A stretch of DNA of 64,000 nt from an uncultured Flavobacteriales bacterium (GCA_937973555.1 CALJKL010000046.1:4014-68013); one strand, 5' to 3'. Positions 24,306 to 33,454 are shown, numbered from the stretch's first letter. Numbers and translations: made by a program. The notes: generated by a model from the sequence alone, not told the origin.

Positions 24306-26054
24306 ATGTTCAGAACGCACACCAACGGAGAATTAACCCTCAAAAATCTTAATGAAAAAGTAACCCTTTCCGGATGGGTACAGACCAGCCGAGACAAAGG
24401 TTTTATGGTATGGATAGATTTGCGAGACCGTTATGGCATTACCCAATTGTTTTTTGACGCAGAAAGAACATCGGCAGAAATTTTAGAACAAGCCAAAAAA
24501 TTGGGGCGAGAATTTGTGATTCAGGCAGAAGGCACCGTCATAGAACGTGCCAGCAAAAACCCTAAAATCCCTACCGGGGAAATTGAAATTTTGGTAGAAA
24601 AACTAACGATTCTTAACGAAGCAGAATTGCCTCCTTTCACTATAGAAGATGAAACAGACGGTGGTGAAGAACTTCGTATGAAATACAGATACTTGGACAT
24701 CCGTAGAAATCCGGTGAAAGACAAGTTGATTTTCCGTCATAAAATGGCGCAAAAAGTAAGAAACTATCTTTCGGAAAAAGACTTTATAGAAGTAGAAACT
24801 CCGGTGCTTATTAAATCTACTCCGGAAGGAGCAAGAGATTTTGTGGTGCCAAGCCGTATGAACCAAGGACAGTTTTATGCCCTTCCACAATCGCCTCAAA
24901 CTTTCAAACAGTTATTGATGGTGGGCGGTATGGATCGTTATTTCCAAATTGTAAAATGTTTCCGTGACGAAGACTTGCGTGCAGACCGTCAGCCGGAATT
25001 TACCCAAATAGACTGCGAAATGGCTTTCGTAGAGCAAGAAGATGTGTTGGAGATTTTCGAAGGAATGACCGCACACTTGTTGAAAGACATTACCGGAAAA
25101 GAATTTGGTAAATTCCCTAGAATGACCTTTGACGAAGCCATGAGAACCTATGGAAACGACAAACCGGACATCCGTTTCGGAATGAAATTCGTAGAAGTAA
25201 ATGAATTGGTAAAAGGTAAAAATTTCCAGATTTTTGATGATGCAGAATTGGTGGTAGGGATTAATGTAGAAGGCTGTGCAGAATATACCAGAAAACAAAT
25301 AGACGAACTCATCGATTGGGTAAAACGTCCTCAAATTGGCGCCAGCGGAATGGTTTGGATTAAATTCCAAAACGATGGCGTATTGACCTCATCTGTCAAT
25401 AAATTCTACAGCGAAGAAGATTTGCAGCGTGTCGCTTCGACCTTTAATGCAAAACCTGGAGACCTTATCTTTTTAATGAGCGGAAACGCCCATAAAGTTA
25501 GATCCCAACTGTCTGCATTAAGAATGGAATTGGGCAACAGACTAGGACTAAGAAAAGGAGACGAATTTGCTCCGCTTTGGGTTATAGACTTCCCACTTTT
25601 AGAATGGGACGAAGAAACAGGCAGATATCATGCGATGCACCATCCTTTCACCTCTCCAAAACCAGAAGACGTACACTTATTAGAAACCGACCCGGGTAAA
25701 GCCAGAGCCAATGCCTATGATATGGTATTGAACGGAAATGAAATCGGAGGGGGTTCTGTAAGAATTTTCAATAAAGAATTGCAATCTAAAATGTTTGATT
25801 TGCTAGGATTCTCTAAAGAAGAAGCCGAAGCACAGTTCGGATTCTTGATGAATGCCTTCAAGTTTGGGGCACCACCACATGCAGGTTTGGCTTTTGGTTT
25901 TGATAGATTGGTAGCCATCCTAGACGGAAACGAAGTGATAAGAGACTATATCGCCTTCCCGAAAAACAACAGCGGAAGAGACGTGATGATAGACGCACCT
26001 TCCCCTATTGCCAAAGACCAACTAGACGAATTGGCATTGAAAATAAATCTTTAA
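24306..26054 (+). CDS. aspS: Aspartate--tRNA ligase
   Basis: Charges tRNA-Asp (class II synthetase). The 582-residue protein has the N-terminal OB-fold anticodon domain (SGWVQTSRDKGFMVWIDLRD), and motif 2 in KCFRDEDLRADRQPEFTQID. It has the bacterial-type GAD insertion domain (about 290-410) and motif 3, GLAFGFDRLVAIL, near the C-terminus. Length is normal for the bacterial form. Whether it is discriminating or also charges tRNA-Asn cannot be told without searching for asnS and gatCAB elsewhere. It has its own promoter and terminator. Confidence 0.98.
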   Translation: MFRTHTNGELTLKNLNEKVTLSGWVQTSRDKGFMVWIDLRDRYGITQLFFDAERTSAEILEQAKKLGREFVIQAEGTVIERASKNPKIPTGEIEILVEKLTILNEAELPPFTIEDETDGGEELRMKYRYLDIRRNPVKDKLIFRHKMAQKVRNYLSEKDFIEVETPVLIKSTPEGARDFVVPSRMNQGQFYALPQSPQTFKQLLMVGGMDRYFQIVKCFRDEDLRADRQPEFTQIDCEMAFVEQEDVLEIFEGMTAHLLKDITGKEFGKFPRMTFDEAMRTYGNDKPDIRFGMKFVEVNELVKGKNFQIFDDAELVVGINVEGCAEYTRKQIDELIDWVKRPQIGASGMVWIKFQNDGVLTSSVNKFYSEEDLQRVASTFNAKPGDLIFLMSGNAHKVRSQLSALRMELGNRLGLRKGDEFAPLWVIDFPLLEWDEETGRYHAMHHPFTSPKPEDVHLLETDPGKARANAYDMVLNGNEIGGGSVRIFNKELQSKMFDLLGFSKEEAEAQFGFLMNAFKFGAPPHAGLAFGFDRLVAILDGNEVIRDYIAFPKNNSGRDVMIDAPSPIAKDQLDELALKINL

Positions 26055-26059
26055 AATAC

Positions 26060-26087
26060 AGCGGGAATTATCTTCCCGCTTTTTTTG
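26060..26087 (+). terminator. Terminator of aspS
   Basis: Perfect stem AGCGGGAA / TTCCCGCT with a 5-base loop followed by a T-run. The -7 box of the next gene starts at its end. Confidence 0.92.
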
Positions 26088-26095
26088 TAAATTTG
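26088..26095 (+). promoter_or_regulatory. -7 promoter box of pyrD
   Basis: TAAATTTG directly follows the aspS terminator. Transcription from it would begin near 26101, downstream of the ATG at 26097, which is one reason to prefer the ATG at 26118 as the pyrD start. No TTG at the right -33 distance. Confidence 0.55.
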
Positions 26096-26117
26096 AATGA
26101 TTAAAAGTAAAAATACA

Positions 26118-27053
26118 ATGAACCTTTCTACGCACATTGCTCAGTTTGAATTTGAAAATCCTTTAATGAACGCTTCAGGTGTTTGGTGTGATGACACCGA
26201 AAAACTAGATGAAATGGCGGCTTCTTCGGCCGGAAGTTTCGTTACCAAAAGTGCTACGCCTAATTTCCGTGAAGGAAACCCTTCGCCAAGATATGTGGAA
26301 GTGCCTTTGGGAAGCATCAACTCAATGGGCTTGCCGAATTTAGGATTCGACTTTTATCTAAATTATTCTTTAGAAAACCAAAAGAAAAACGGACACAAAA
26401 TATCCTTTCTTTCTATCGCCGGAATGACGATGGAGGAAAATCTGGAGATGCTTCATAAAATAAATGATTCTGATTTTGAAGGCATTACCGAACTAAATCT
26501 TTCTTGCCCCAACGTACCGGGGAAGCCACAAGTAGGCTATGATTTTGAAGCCACTGAAAGAATTTTAACTAAGGCTTTTGATTTTTTCAAAAAACCAATC
26601 GGGGTGAAATTGCCTCCTTATTTTGACATTGTTCATTTTGACCAAATGGCCAAAATCCTCAATAAATTCCCTTTGCAATACGTGAATTGCATCAATTCTG
26701 TAGGCAACGGATTGTATATAGATGTGGATAGCGAAAGTGTTGTCATCAAACCAAAAGACGGTTTCGGTGGCATTGGTGGCGCCTATGTAAAACCAACAGC
26801 ACTGGCCAACGTAAGAGCCTTCTATACCAGATTAAATCCTGAAATTGCCGTTATTGGTTGTGGTGGTGTAGAAAACGGAAAAGATGTATTTGAGCATATT
26901 CTGTGTGGGGCTTCTATGGTACAGATAGGAACCAATTTGGCCAAAAACGGAACGGCTTATTTCGATAAAGTTTTATCAGAACTAAAAGCCATCATGCAGG
27001 AGAAAGGCTACGAAAAAATTGAAGATTTCCGAGGTAAACTGAAAAGTTTGTAA
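26118..27053 (+). CDS. pyrD: Dihydroorotate dehydrogenase, class 1A type
   Basis: Oxidises dihydroorotate to orotate in pyrimidine synthesis, using fumarate as acceptor in the 1A subfamily; cytoplasmic FMN enzyme. The conserved motifs are NPLMNASGVWC at the N-terminus, INSMGLPNLGFD, the catalytic Cys loop ELNLSCPNVPGKPQVGYD and the FMN phosphate site GCGGVENGKDVFEHILCGAS. I start at MNLSTHIAQF (26118, 311 residues). The ATG at 26097 lies too close to the -7 box and adds a leader not typical of the family. Single gene. Confidence 0.92.
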   Translation: MNLSTHIAQFEFENPLMNASGVWCDDTEKLDEMAASSAGSFVTKSATPNFREGNPSPRYVEVPLGSINSMGLPNLGFDFYLNYSLENQKKNGHKISFLSIAGMTMEENLEMLHKINDSDFEGITELNLSCPNVPGKPQVGYDFEATERILTKAFDFFKKPIGVKLPPYFDIVHFDQMAKILNKFPLQYVNCINSVGNGLYIDVDSESVVIKPKDGFGGIGGAYVKPTALANVRAFYTRLNPEIAVIGCGGVENGKDVFEHILCGASMVQIGTNLAKNGTAYFDKVLSELKAIMQEKGYEKIEDFRGKLKSL

Positions 27054-27111
27054 ATTTCTGTTTTCTGATATATTTCAGTTTTCTAATCTTATTCGCCCCG
27101 CCCCAAAGCGG

Positions 27112-27119
27112 TAACTTTG
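27112..27119 (+). promoter_or_regulatory. -7 promoter box of the AspT/YidE-type transporter gene
   Basis: TAACTTTG, 21 bp before the ATG at 27141. No clear TTG at -33; the upstream sequence is unusually GC-rich (CGCCCCGCCCC) for this genome. Confidence 0.5.
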
Positions 27120-27140
27120 CACTATTAAAAACCTAAGATT

Positions 27141-28829
27141 ATGTTTGATTGGTTGAAAACATTGCTCTTTCCTACAGAAGACCCTACCATTATTCAGTCC
27201 TTAATTACCATTATGTTGGCCATAGGCACTGGCATTTTTGTGGGAAGATTAAAATTAGGAAAAATCACTTTTGGGGTTTCGGCGGTTATGTTTACAGGAT
27301 TGTTTTTAGGACATTTGGGATACCGAATCAATGATAACATTTTTGACTTCATTAGAGATTTTGGGTTAATTCTCTTTGTATATGGCATTGGTTTGCAAGT
27401 GGGGCCATCCTTCTTTTCTTCTTTCAGGAATGAGGGCATGAAATTTAATATCCTTGCCATTTCTACCGTATTCCTCGGTGGATTAATTACTTTTATTTTA
27501 TTCAAATTTACCGGCGTAGAAATAGAAAATTTGGTAGGGATAATGAGTGGTGCTGTTACCAATACCCCTGGTTTGGGAGCCGCTAAAAACACGATTTCTG
27601 AACTCAAAAATCAATTTCCTAATAAAACTTTTGCTGATCCTACCATTGGCTATGCCATCACCTATCCTTTGGGCGTTTTCGGGATTATAGGTATGATTAT
27701 TCTTTCTAAAATCTTGTTGAAAATTCAGCCTGAGGTGGAAATGAGAAAATTTAGAATGAACAAAACCAACCGCGAAGAAGTGCTTGTCCATCAAAAACTA
27801 AGGGTCACCAATCCTGAATATTTTGGAAAATCTTTAAACGAAACCATCAAATCCATTGGATATGACATTGTAGTTTCTAGATTAAAACACAGCGGAGAGG
27901 TTTCCGTCTTCTCTCCTACTTTAGACACCCACATCCAAGACCGAGATGTGCTGATGATTGTGGGCAAAGAGGCAGAACTGAATGATTTCGTCAACAAATT
28001 GGGGCGTCCTTCTACAGATTCATTCATTGAATCTGACTCTGACATCCGCAAGAAAAATATATTTGTAACCAAACCTTCTGCGGTGCACAAAAAACTCTCT
28101 GAGCTTGACTTGTATAATACTTATGATTTAAAAGTGACCAGAGTCTTCAGAGCCGGAAAAGAAATCTTGCCCAATCCTTCTTTGGAGCTGTTTTACGGAG
28201 ACATCTTACGAGTAATTGGTACCGAGCAGGGCATTAAAGAAGCCGAAAAAATCATCGGGAACCAAGAGAAAAAACTCATGGAGCCAGATTTTCTTTCCCT
28301 TTTCGGAGGATTGTTGATTGGGATTATTGTAGGCTCTATCCCTATTGTAGTACCTGGCTTGCCTATTCCTTTGAAACTGGGCTTTGCTGCAGGACCGCTG
28401 ATTGTAGCGCTATTGATTTCCAGATATGGAGGCATCTCTTTCATCCATTCTTATATTAACAATGGTGCCATTTATTTTATGAAAGACTTGGGCATCTGCC
28501 TATTCTTTGCGGCGGTAGGCATCCATGCAGGAGAAGGCTTCTATGAAAATTTCATCAAATTCAATGGGTGGATGTGGCTGCTTTATGGCTCTGCCATTAC
28601 CTTTATCCCATTGATTTATATAGTGGTAGTGGGCAGATTTATCATGAAGATTAACTATATGCAATTGGCAGGTATCATGAGCGGAAGCTATACCGACCCT
28701 GCTGCCTTGTCCTTCAGTACCAATTATTTGGAAAACGACATCCCGATCCAAAGTTATGCTCAGGTGTATCCTTTGGTGACCATCTTCAGAATCTTTGTGG
28801 CTAGTTTGCTGATTCTGTTGTTGGGATAA
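27141..28829 (+). CDS. AspT/YidE/YbjL-type membrane transporter with two TrkA-C domains
   Basis: A 562-residue inner-membrane protein built as a tandem duplication: about five helices (20-190), two TrkA-C/RCK-type soluble domains in the middle (about 205-285 and 290-375), then about five more helices (385-560). The repeated glycine-rich motifs GAVTNTPGLGAA (first half) and GSYTDPAALSFS (second half) are the signature of the aspartate:alanine exchanger family. Substrate is unknown for this type. Monocistronic, between pyrD and a bidirectional terminator. Confidence 0.88.
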   Translation: MFDWLKTLLFPTEDPTIIQSLITIMLAIGTGIFVGRLKLGKITFGVSAVMFTGLFLGHLGYRINDNIFDFIRDFGLILFVYGIGLQVGPSFFSSFRNEGMKFNILAISTVFLGGLITFILFKFTGVEIENLVGIMSGAVTNTPGLGAAKNTISELKNQFPNKTFADPTIGYAITYPLGVFGIIGMIILSKILLKIQPEVEMRKFRMNKTNREEVLVHQKLRVTNPEYFGKSLNETIKSIGYDIVVSRLKHSGEVSVFSPTLDTHIQDRDVLMIVGKEAELNDFVNKLGRPSTDSFIESDSDIRKKNIFVTKPSAVHKKLSELDLYNTYDLKVTRVFRAGKEILPNPSLELFYGDILRVIGTEQGIKEAEKIIGNQEKKLMEPDFLSLFGGLLIGIIVGSIPIVVPGLPIPLKLGFAAGPLIVALLISRYGGISFIHSYINNGAIYFMKDLGICLFFAAVGIHAGEGFYENFIKFNGWMWLLYGSAITFIPLIYIVVVGRFIMKINYMQLAGIMSGSYTDPAALSFSTNYLENDIPIQSYAQVYPLVTIFRIFVASLLILLLG

Positions 28830-28831
28830 AT

Positions 28832-28862
28832 AAAAAAGCAATCCGATTGGGATTGCTTTTTT
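28832..28862. terminator. Bidirectional terminator between the transporter and yajC
   Basis: Perfect 13-bp stem AAAAAAGCAATCC / GGATTGCTTTTTT with a GATTG loop, placed between two convergent genes. Confidence 0.92.
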
Positions 28863-28878
28863 GCTTATTATCTTAGAG

Positions 28879-29190
28879 TTACTTTCCTACCGTTTCCGGG
28901 AATCTCGCTTCCGTAAACTCTCTGGAGATAGCGGCTTTCTCAAATTTTAGTTTCCCACTCATGGTTTCCAAAATCACACCGTCTTCCATTACTTGTAAGA
29001 TTTTGGCATGCATTCCGGAAGTCGTTACCACTTTGGCACCCGGTTTTAGGGCTTCCTGAAACTGTTTCTCTTTTTTCTGCTTTCTCATCTGTGGCCAAAG
29101 GAACAACAAGAACATCGCTGCTACCATTACCAATAAAGGTAACATTCCTTCTATTCCGCCACCTGCTTGTAAAAATATGGTTGAATACAT
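28879..29190 (-). CDS. yajC: Preprotein translocase subunit YajC
   Basis: Accessory subunit of the SecDF-YajC part of the Sec translocon. The 103-residue protein has one N-terminal membrane helix (about 14-32, GMLPLLVMVAAMFLLFLWPQ) followed by the typical PQMRKQKKEKQFQEALKPGAKVVTTSGMHA. Length is normal. Last gene of nusB-DUF1573-yajC, an order I know from other flavobacteria. Confidence 0.95.
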   Translation of the reverse strand: MYSTIFLQAGGGIEGMLPLLVMVAAMFLLFLWPQMRKQKKEKQFQEALKPGAKVVTTSGMHAKILQVMEDGVILETMSGKLKFEKAAISREFTEARFPETVGK

Positions 29191-29203
29191 TGTATAATAA
29201 TTT

Positions 29204-29674
29204 TTAAGGTTGAATATCTGCTGTAAATCTCAATTCTATCGGCACATGCGCTACATTGGCATAGACTGAGGCGGTTTTGTGCACAATGCCATCAAAATTG
29301 GCTGAGTTGAAGGTAAGAGTAATTTTTCCGGTTTTGCCTGGCAAGATTGGTTCTTTGGTAAAATCCGGAACGGTGCATCCGCAAGTAGGCTGCACATTAG
29401 AGATAATCAAAGGATTTTTTCCAGTGTTGGTTACCTCAAAGACATGGTTTACCACATCTCCTTTTTTAATTTTACCGAAATCAAAATCCGGCTCAGAAAG
29501 GGCAAGATTGGTCTGTGCATTTTTTTTAGTGTTTTCCACCAAATCACCTTCCATAAAAGGTTCCTGCGGCTTCATAAGGGTTTGTCCTTCTTTCAATTGG
29601 TCTGCGCCTTCATTTTTTTTGCATGAAGACAAGGCCAAAAGAGCCATTAAACCTATACCTATTACTTTTTTCAT
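29204..29674 (-). CDS. DUF1573 domain lipoprotein
   Basis: Function unknown; the domain is related to Ig-like ASPM/Hydin folds. The 156-residue protein has a lipoprotein signal (MKKVIGIGLMALLALSSC). The DUF1573 domain (about 62-150) begins FDFGKIKKGDVVNHVFEVTN, with NVQPTCGCTVPDF and the end GKITLTFNSANFDG. The two Cys in TCGC are typical of the family. Envelope location, probably the periplasmic side or the outer membrane. It lies between nusB and yajC with short gaps. Confidence 0.88.
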   Translation of the reverse strand: MKKVIGIGLMALLALSSCKKNEGADQLKEGQTLMKPQEPFMEGDLVENTKKNAQTNLALSEPDFDFGKIKKGDVVNHVFEVTNTGKNPLIISNVQPTCGCTVPDFTKEPILPGKTGKITLTFNSANFDGIVHKTASVYANVAHVPIELRFTADIQP

Positions 29675-29715
29675 GATTAAAATTTAAATTTTATTTTCAA
29701 ATGTAATCAAAAAAT

Positions 29716-30621
29716 TTAGGCTCGGGAAACATCTTTGGTATATTTATCCAAAATTCCATTGACAAAAATCTGACTTCTATCCGTAGCGAAAACTTTGGAA
29801 ACCTCAATGTATTCGTTGATGATAACTTTTGACGGTGTTAATGGAAAATGGTCTAGCTCAGTCAAAGCAGAAACTAAAATCACCTTATCCATCAAGGAAA
29901 TACGTTCCAAATCCCAGTTTTCCAATCTTTCTTCAATTTTTTTCTCGGTATTTTCCCAGTTCACAATGCTTTGGAACAACAGTTTTTTTGCAAAATCTCT
30001 GTCGTCTTGGTCTTTAATGGTTTTAATTAAAGTATGCGAAGGCTGATTTTCTTTCATGTATCCAATGGTTTTCTGCACCATAGAATTGGCAATATGAAAA
30101 TCATCTGCCCAGGACATTTCCATCTCTTCTACACGATCATGAAAATCTTCGTTTTCTGCCAAATATCTTAGGAAAAGTTTTCCTACAAATTTTTGGTCGT
30201 CTTCAAAAGAAAGGGTTTCATCTTCCATGTAATCTTGGTAACGCTTTCCGGCAATAATACGCTGAAAGGTTTTCACCAAAAGGTCATCATGGAGTTCCCA
30301 TCTTAGATTTTTATGTTTTGAGGTAAAGGCAATTCGCTCATCATTATTGTCCAGTTGCAAAAGCACTTGGTTGTTCACGAATTTAAGGTTAGGATTAAGG
30401 TCTTTTTCGGTTTTAATGTACTTGTTTTTGGCAATTTCAATTTGGTTTTCTGCCAAATCTTTCAGAGCCACCAAAAAATTGAGTTCATAAATGTACAGAT
30501 GATAGATTTTCTCAATCTCTGTAAACATATTTTTCTCCAACACATCAGTCTTTATGGGATTCTGATGATAAGAATAGAGCGTCTGCACTACTTTTTCACG
30601 GATTTGTCTTCTTCCTAACAT
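29716..30621 (-). CDS. nusB: Transcription antitermination factor NusB, long form
   Basis: RNA-binding factor of the rRNA antitermination complex (with NusE/S10). The NusB domain is at the C-terminus (about 180-300), with RISLMDKVILVSALTELDHF and KVIINEYIEVSKVFATDRSQIFVNGILDK. The ~170-residue N-terminal extension makes the protein 301 residues, about twice the E. coli length, which is usual for Flavobacteriia. The ATG at 30621 (MLGRRQIREKV) is the proper start; the in-frame codon two positions upstream is TTG. It heads the operon with DUF1573 and yajC. Confidence 0.9.
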   Translation of the reverse strand: MLGRRQIREKVVQTLYSYHQNPIKTDVLEKNMFTEIEKIYHLYIYELNFLVALKDLAENQIEIAKNKYIKTEKDLNPNLKFVNNQVLLQLDNNDERIAFTSKHKNLRWELHDDLLVKTFQRIIAGKRYQDYMEDETLSFEDDQKFVGKLFLRYLAENEDFHDRVEEMEMSWADDFHIANSMVQKTIGYMKENQPSHTLIKTIKDQDDRDFAKKLLFQSIVNWENTEKKIEERLENWDLERISLMDKVILVSALTELDHFPLTPSKVIINEYIEVSKVFATDRSQIFVNGILDKYTKDVSRA

Positions 30622-30647
30622 TATCAAAGAACTTTTATAAGATGCTG

Positions 30648-30655
30648 CAAAGATA
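30648..30655 (-). promoter_or_regulatory. -7 promoter box of the nusB operon
   Basis: TATCTTTG on the minus strand, 26 bp before the nusB ATG. No TTG at -33 spacing. Confidence 0.55.
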
Positions 30656-30685
30656 ATATTTTTTTTGCTTTTAGCATAAGGCTTA

Positions 30686-30715
30686 TTGCAGATGGCCGTT
30701 AATTGATTATTTTTG
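30686..30715 (+). promoter_or_regulatory. Promoter of the ABC exporter gene
   Basis: TTG (30686-30688), 19-bp spacer, TATTTTTG (30708-30715), 40 bp before the ATG; divergent from nusB. Confidence 0.7.
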
Positions 30716-30755
30716 TATCGAAATTTAGCCTAGCAAACCGCAGAACGCATTATAT

Positions 30756-32426
30756 ATGAATTCACTCAAAACACTTAATCCGTATTTTTGGAAACACAGA
30801 ACACTTTTGTTTTGGGGACTTCTGTTTATTATTGCTTCTAATTTTTTTGCGATTTACCAGATACAGTACGTAGGAAAAACGGTAGATGTCATCAAAACTG
30901 TTTTGGAAAACAAAAAGGTAGACCGCTACATGTTTCTAGAATCTATCCTCATTAACGGAAGCGTTATTGTAGGCTTTTCTTTATTGGCAGGCTTCTTCAC
31001 CTTCATGATGAGACAAACCATCATTGTTGCCTCCAGAAGGATAGAATATGAACTTAAAAACAAGATATACAAACATTACCAAGAACTGTCTTTAACTACC
31101 TACAAAAAGACCACCGTGGGAGATCTTATGAACCGTCTTTCCGAGGATGTGGTAGCCATAAGGATGTATCTAGGGCCTGGGGTGATGTATATCGTAAATT
31201 TATTGGTATTGTTGATCATTACGAGCATCTACATGTTCAAAACCGATGTAGAAATGACGGTTTGGACTTTGGTGCCGCTTCCCATTCTGTCTTATTTGAT
31301 TTACAAGGTAAGTTCTGTCATCAACCGAAAATCCAAGATCATGCAGAAAAGCCAATCGGCGATTTCAACTTTCGTGCAAGACAGTTTTTCGGGCATAAGG
31401 GTGATCAAATTCTTTAACAAAGAAAAATACATCGAAAAAAATTACGGCGACAAGGTGAAGGACTACCAAGACAAAGCCTTAGATTTGGCCAGAACGGAAG
31501 CCTATTTCTTTACCATCATCATCTTCGTTATTGGGATAGTTACTGTGGCAATGCTCTATATTTGGGGTGAAAAATACATCGCCGGACATCTTAGCGTAGG
31601 CAAGTTTGTAGATTTTTTCATGTATGTCAATAAACTGATTTTCCCTTTCTCGATGGTAGGTTGGGTTTCATCGGTAAACCAAAGGGCAGCGGCCTCTATG
31701 ACAAGGGTAAATGAATTTTTGGATACCCAATCAGAAATCGTTAATAAAAACTTCGAAACTTATCCTATCAAAGGCGATATAGAATTTCGCAATGTTTCTT
31801 ATACTTATCCCAATACAGGCATCAAGGCTTTGGAGAATCTCAGTTTCAAATTAGAAGCCGGAAAATCTATGGCGATTATGGGTAAAACAGGAAGCGGAAA
31901 ATCTACCATTGCCCTTCTTCTTTGCCGATTGATAGATCCTGATGAAGGCGAAATCCTCATCGATGGAAAAAACTTGAAAGACCATAATTTGGAACTTTAT
32001 AGAAATCATATCGGATATATCCCTCAAGAAAGTTATCTTTTTTCGGATACCATAGAAAACAATATTGGCTTTGCAATTGACAACCCAACGCTTGATTTGG
32101 TGAAAGAATATGCAAAAAAAGCAGACGTGGATAAGAATATTGTAGAATTTAAAGATCAATACCAAACCATGGTAGGCGAACGCGGCGTAATGCTCTCAGG
32201 AGGCCAAAAACAAAGGATTTGTATTGCAAGAGCCCTTATCAAAAAGCCGGAAATTCTCATTTTTGACGATTCACTTTCTGCATTGGATACCGAGACTGAA
32301 GAGAACATTCTTCAGAATATAGAAAACGATCTTAGAGCCTGTACTTCTATTATCATAACCCACAGAGAATCAAGCGCAAAAAGAGCTGATTTCATTCTCC
32401 ATCAGACAGAAGCAGAAGTAGTTTAA
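30756..32426 (+). CDS. ABC-type exporter, fused permease and ATPase
   Basis: A 556-residue half transporter of the MsbA/LmrA/YheI class. Six membrane helices lie in about 15-310. The nucleotide-binding domain has Walker A GKTGSGKSTIA, the signature LSGGQKQRICIARAL, Walker B ILIFDDSLSALD and H-loop IIITHRES. The catalytic Glu after Walker B is Asp (DDS instead of DEA), a change seen in one half of heterodimeric exporters such as BmrC/YheI. No partner gene lies next to it, so a distant partner or a slow homodimer is possible. Substrate unknown. Confidence 0.9.
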   Translation: MNSLKTLNPYFWKHRTLLFWGLLFIIASNFFAIYQIQYVGKTVDVIKTVLENKKVDRYMFLESILINGSVIVGFSLLAGFFTFMMRQTIIVASRRIEYELKNKIYKHYQELSLTTYKKTTVGDLMNRLSEDVVAIRMYLGPGVMYIVNLLVLLIITSIYMFKTDVEMTVWTLVPLPILSYLIYKVSSVINRKSKIMQKSQSAISTFVQDSFSGIRVIKFFNKEKYIEKNYGDKVKDYQDKALDLARTEAYFFTIIIFVIGIVTVAMLYIWGEKYIAGHLSVGKFVDFFMYVNKLIFPFSMVGWVSSVNQRAAASMTRVNEFLDTQSEIVNKNFETYPIKGDIEFRNVSYTYPNTGIKALENLSFKLEAGKSMAIMGKTGSGKSTIALLLCRLIDPDEGEILIDGKNLKDHNLELYRNHIGYIPQESYLFSDTIENNIGFAIDNPTLDLVKEYAKKADVDKNIVEFKDQYQTMVGERGVMLSGGQKQRICIARALIKKPEILIFDDSLSALDTETEENILQNIENDLRACTSIIITHRESSAKRADFILHQTEAEVV

Positions 32427-32490
32427 ATACAAAATTTCTGGCATATTTTTCAAAATTATACACAAAAAAGCAAATTTTTGAAAATTAATT

Positions 32491-32519
32491 TTGCAATTCA
32501 AAGAATTCTTTTATATTTG
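32491..32519 (+). promoter_or_regulatory. Promoter of the DUF3276 gene
   Basis: TTG (32491-32493), 18-bp spacer, TATATTTG (32512-32519), 30 bp before the ATG. Confidence 0.75.
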
Positions 32520-32549
32520 TTTCAAATGATTTCTTAAAAATAAGTAACA

Positions 32550-32885
32550 ATGAGTGATTACAAGGAGAGAAACGAAAATGAAATTTTCACCAAAGTTTTG
32601 AAGGCCGGAAGAAGAACTTATTTCTTTGATGTGCGCGAGACAAAAGCAGGAGACTATTATCTTACCATTACTGAGAGTAAAAAGAATTTTGGGGATAATG
32701 GAGTAGCAACTTTCGAAAAACACAAAATCTATCTTTATAAAGAAGATTTTAATAGTTTTAAAGAAATGTTTGATGAATCTACAGATTTTATTATTTCCCA
32801 AAAAGGAGAAGATGTAATATCCGAAAAACATGATAAGGACTATAAGTCTAGATCATATACGATAGAATCTGACGACGAAGTATAA
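32550..32885 (+). CDS. DUF3276 (PUR-alpha-like) nucleic-acid-binding protein
   Basis: A 111-residue protein of the PUR family, a single-stranded DNA/RNA-binding fold shared with eukaryotic Pur-alpha. The core is TKVLKAGRRTYFFDVRETKAGDYYLTITESKK and the following strand with EKHKIYLYKEDFNSFKEMF (about 14-80). The C-terminal ~25 residues are polar and probably disordered. Very widespread in Bacteroidetes. It has a strong promoter and a strong bidirectional terminator, which suggests high expression. Its cellular role is not established. Confidence 0.88.
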   Translation: MSDYKERNENEIFTKVLKAGRRTYFFDVRETKAGDYYLTITESKKNFGDNGVATFEKHKIYLYKEDFNSFKEMFDESTDFIISQKGEDVISEKHDKDYKSRSYTIESDDEV

Positions 32886-32889
32886 AATA

Positions 32890-32920
32890 AAAAAGCATTC
32901 ACTAATTGCGAATGCTTTTT
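32890..32920. terminator. Bidirectional terminator after the DUF3276 gene
   Basis: Perfect 11-bp stem AAAAAGCATTC / GAATGCTTTTT with a 9-base loop between two convergent genes. Confidence 0.92.
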
Positions 32921-32935
32921 TATTTTTTTTATTTT

Positions 32936-33454
32936 CTATTTTTTTATCGGATCACTGGTAAACCTCATCGTTATAGTAAGGTTAGTATCATTGTTAGCCT
33001 TATTTTTCAGAACATATACTGTTCTTGCTTTCACAGATCCTGTTTTCACTATTTCGTCTAATTCTTTAGACATATCTGGATCTAGATTGATGGTTTTTCC
33101 AAGATTATCCCCAATATCGGTTCTTTCGGCAACTAAAACCTCATTGGTGTTATTTCCAGAAAGGTAAATTTTGATGGATTTAAAAATTCCCAAATCTGGG
33201 TTAACACTTTTGCTAGAAGCAGTTGCTTTGGCGCTTATTACTCTAATATTCTTCACCATATCTGTTCCTGCTCCTATATATTGAGCAAAACTCGTTGCGG
33301 AAGAGGTAGTAGAATATTCTTCACTTGCAGAACTTCCAGAAGAAACCAAAACACTGGTAGTATAAGGAACCGTATTTTGTACAATGCTTTGCACAGTGCC
33401 ACAACTAGTAACGGTAATAGCTGCAACAACTGCTGATAAATATAAATTTTTCAT
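32936..33454 (-). CDS. Hypothetical lipoprotein
   Basis: I do not recognise the family. The 172-residue protein has a lipoprotein signal (MKNLYLSAVVAAITVTSCG, lipidated Cys after VTS), then a Ser/Thr-rich linker (about 35-58). A compact C-terminal domain of alternating strands follows (about 68-170), ending in a positively charged KK. Not related to its neighbours by sequence. It has its own -7 box and shares a terminator with the DUF3276 gene. Confidence 0.7.
   Translation of the reverse strand: MKNLYLSAVVAAITVTSCGTVQSIVQNTVPYTTSVLVSSGSSASEEYSTTSSATSFAQYIGAGTDMVKNIRVISAKATASSKSVNPDLGIFKSIKIYLSGNNTNEVLVAERTDIGDNLGKTINLDPDMSKELDEIVKTGSVKARTVYVLKNKANNDTNLTITMRFTSDPIKK

Noticed and set aside
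24912..25370. A 152-codon minus-strand frame inside aspS
   Set aside because: Antisense to conserved AspRS motifs; no promoter and no recognisable protein features.
32436..32500. Terminator after the ABC exporter
   Set aside because: A GCAAA...TTTTGC pairing exists but the stem is A/T-only and interrupted; it overlaps the -33 of the next promoter.
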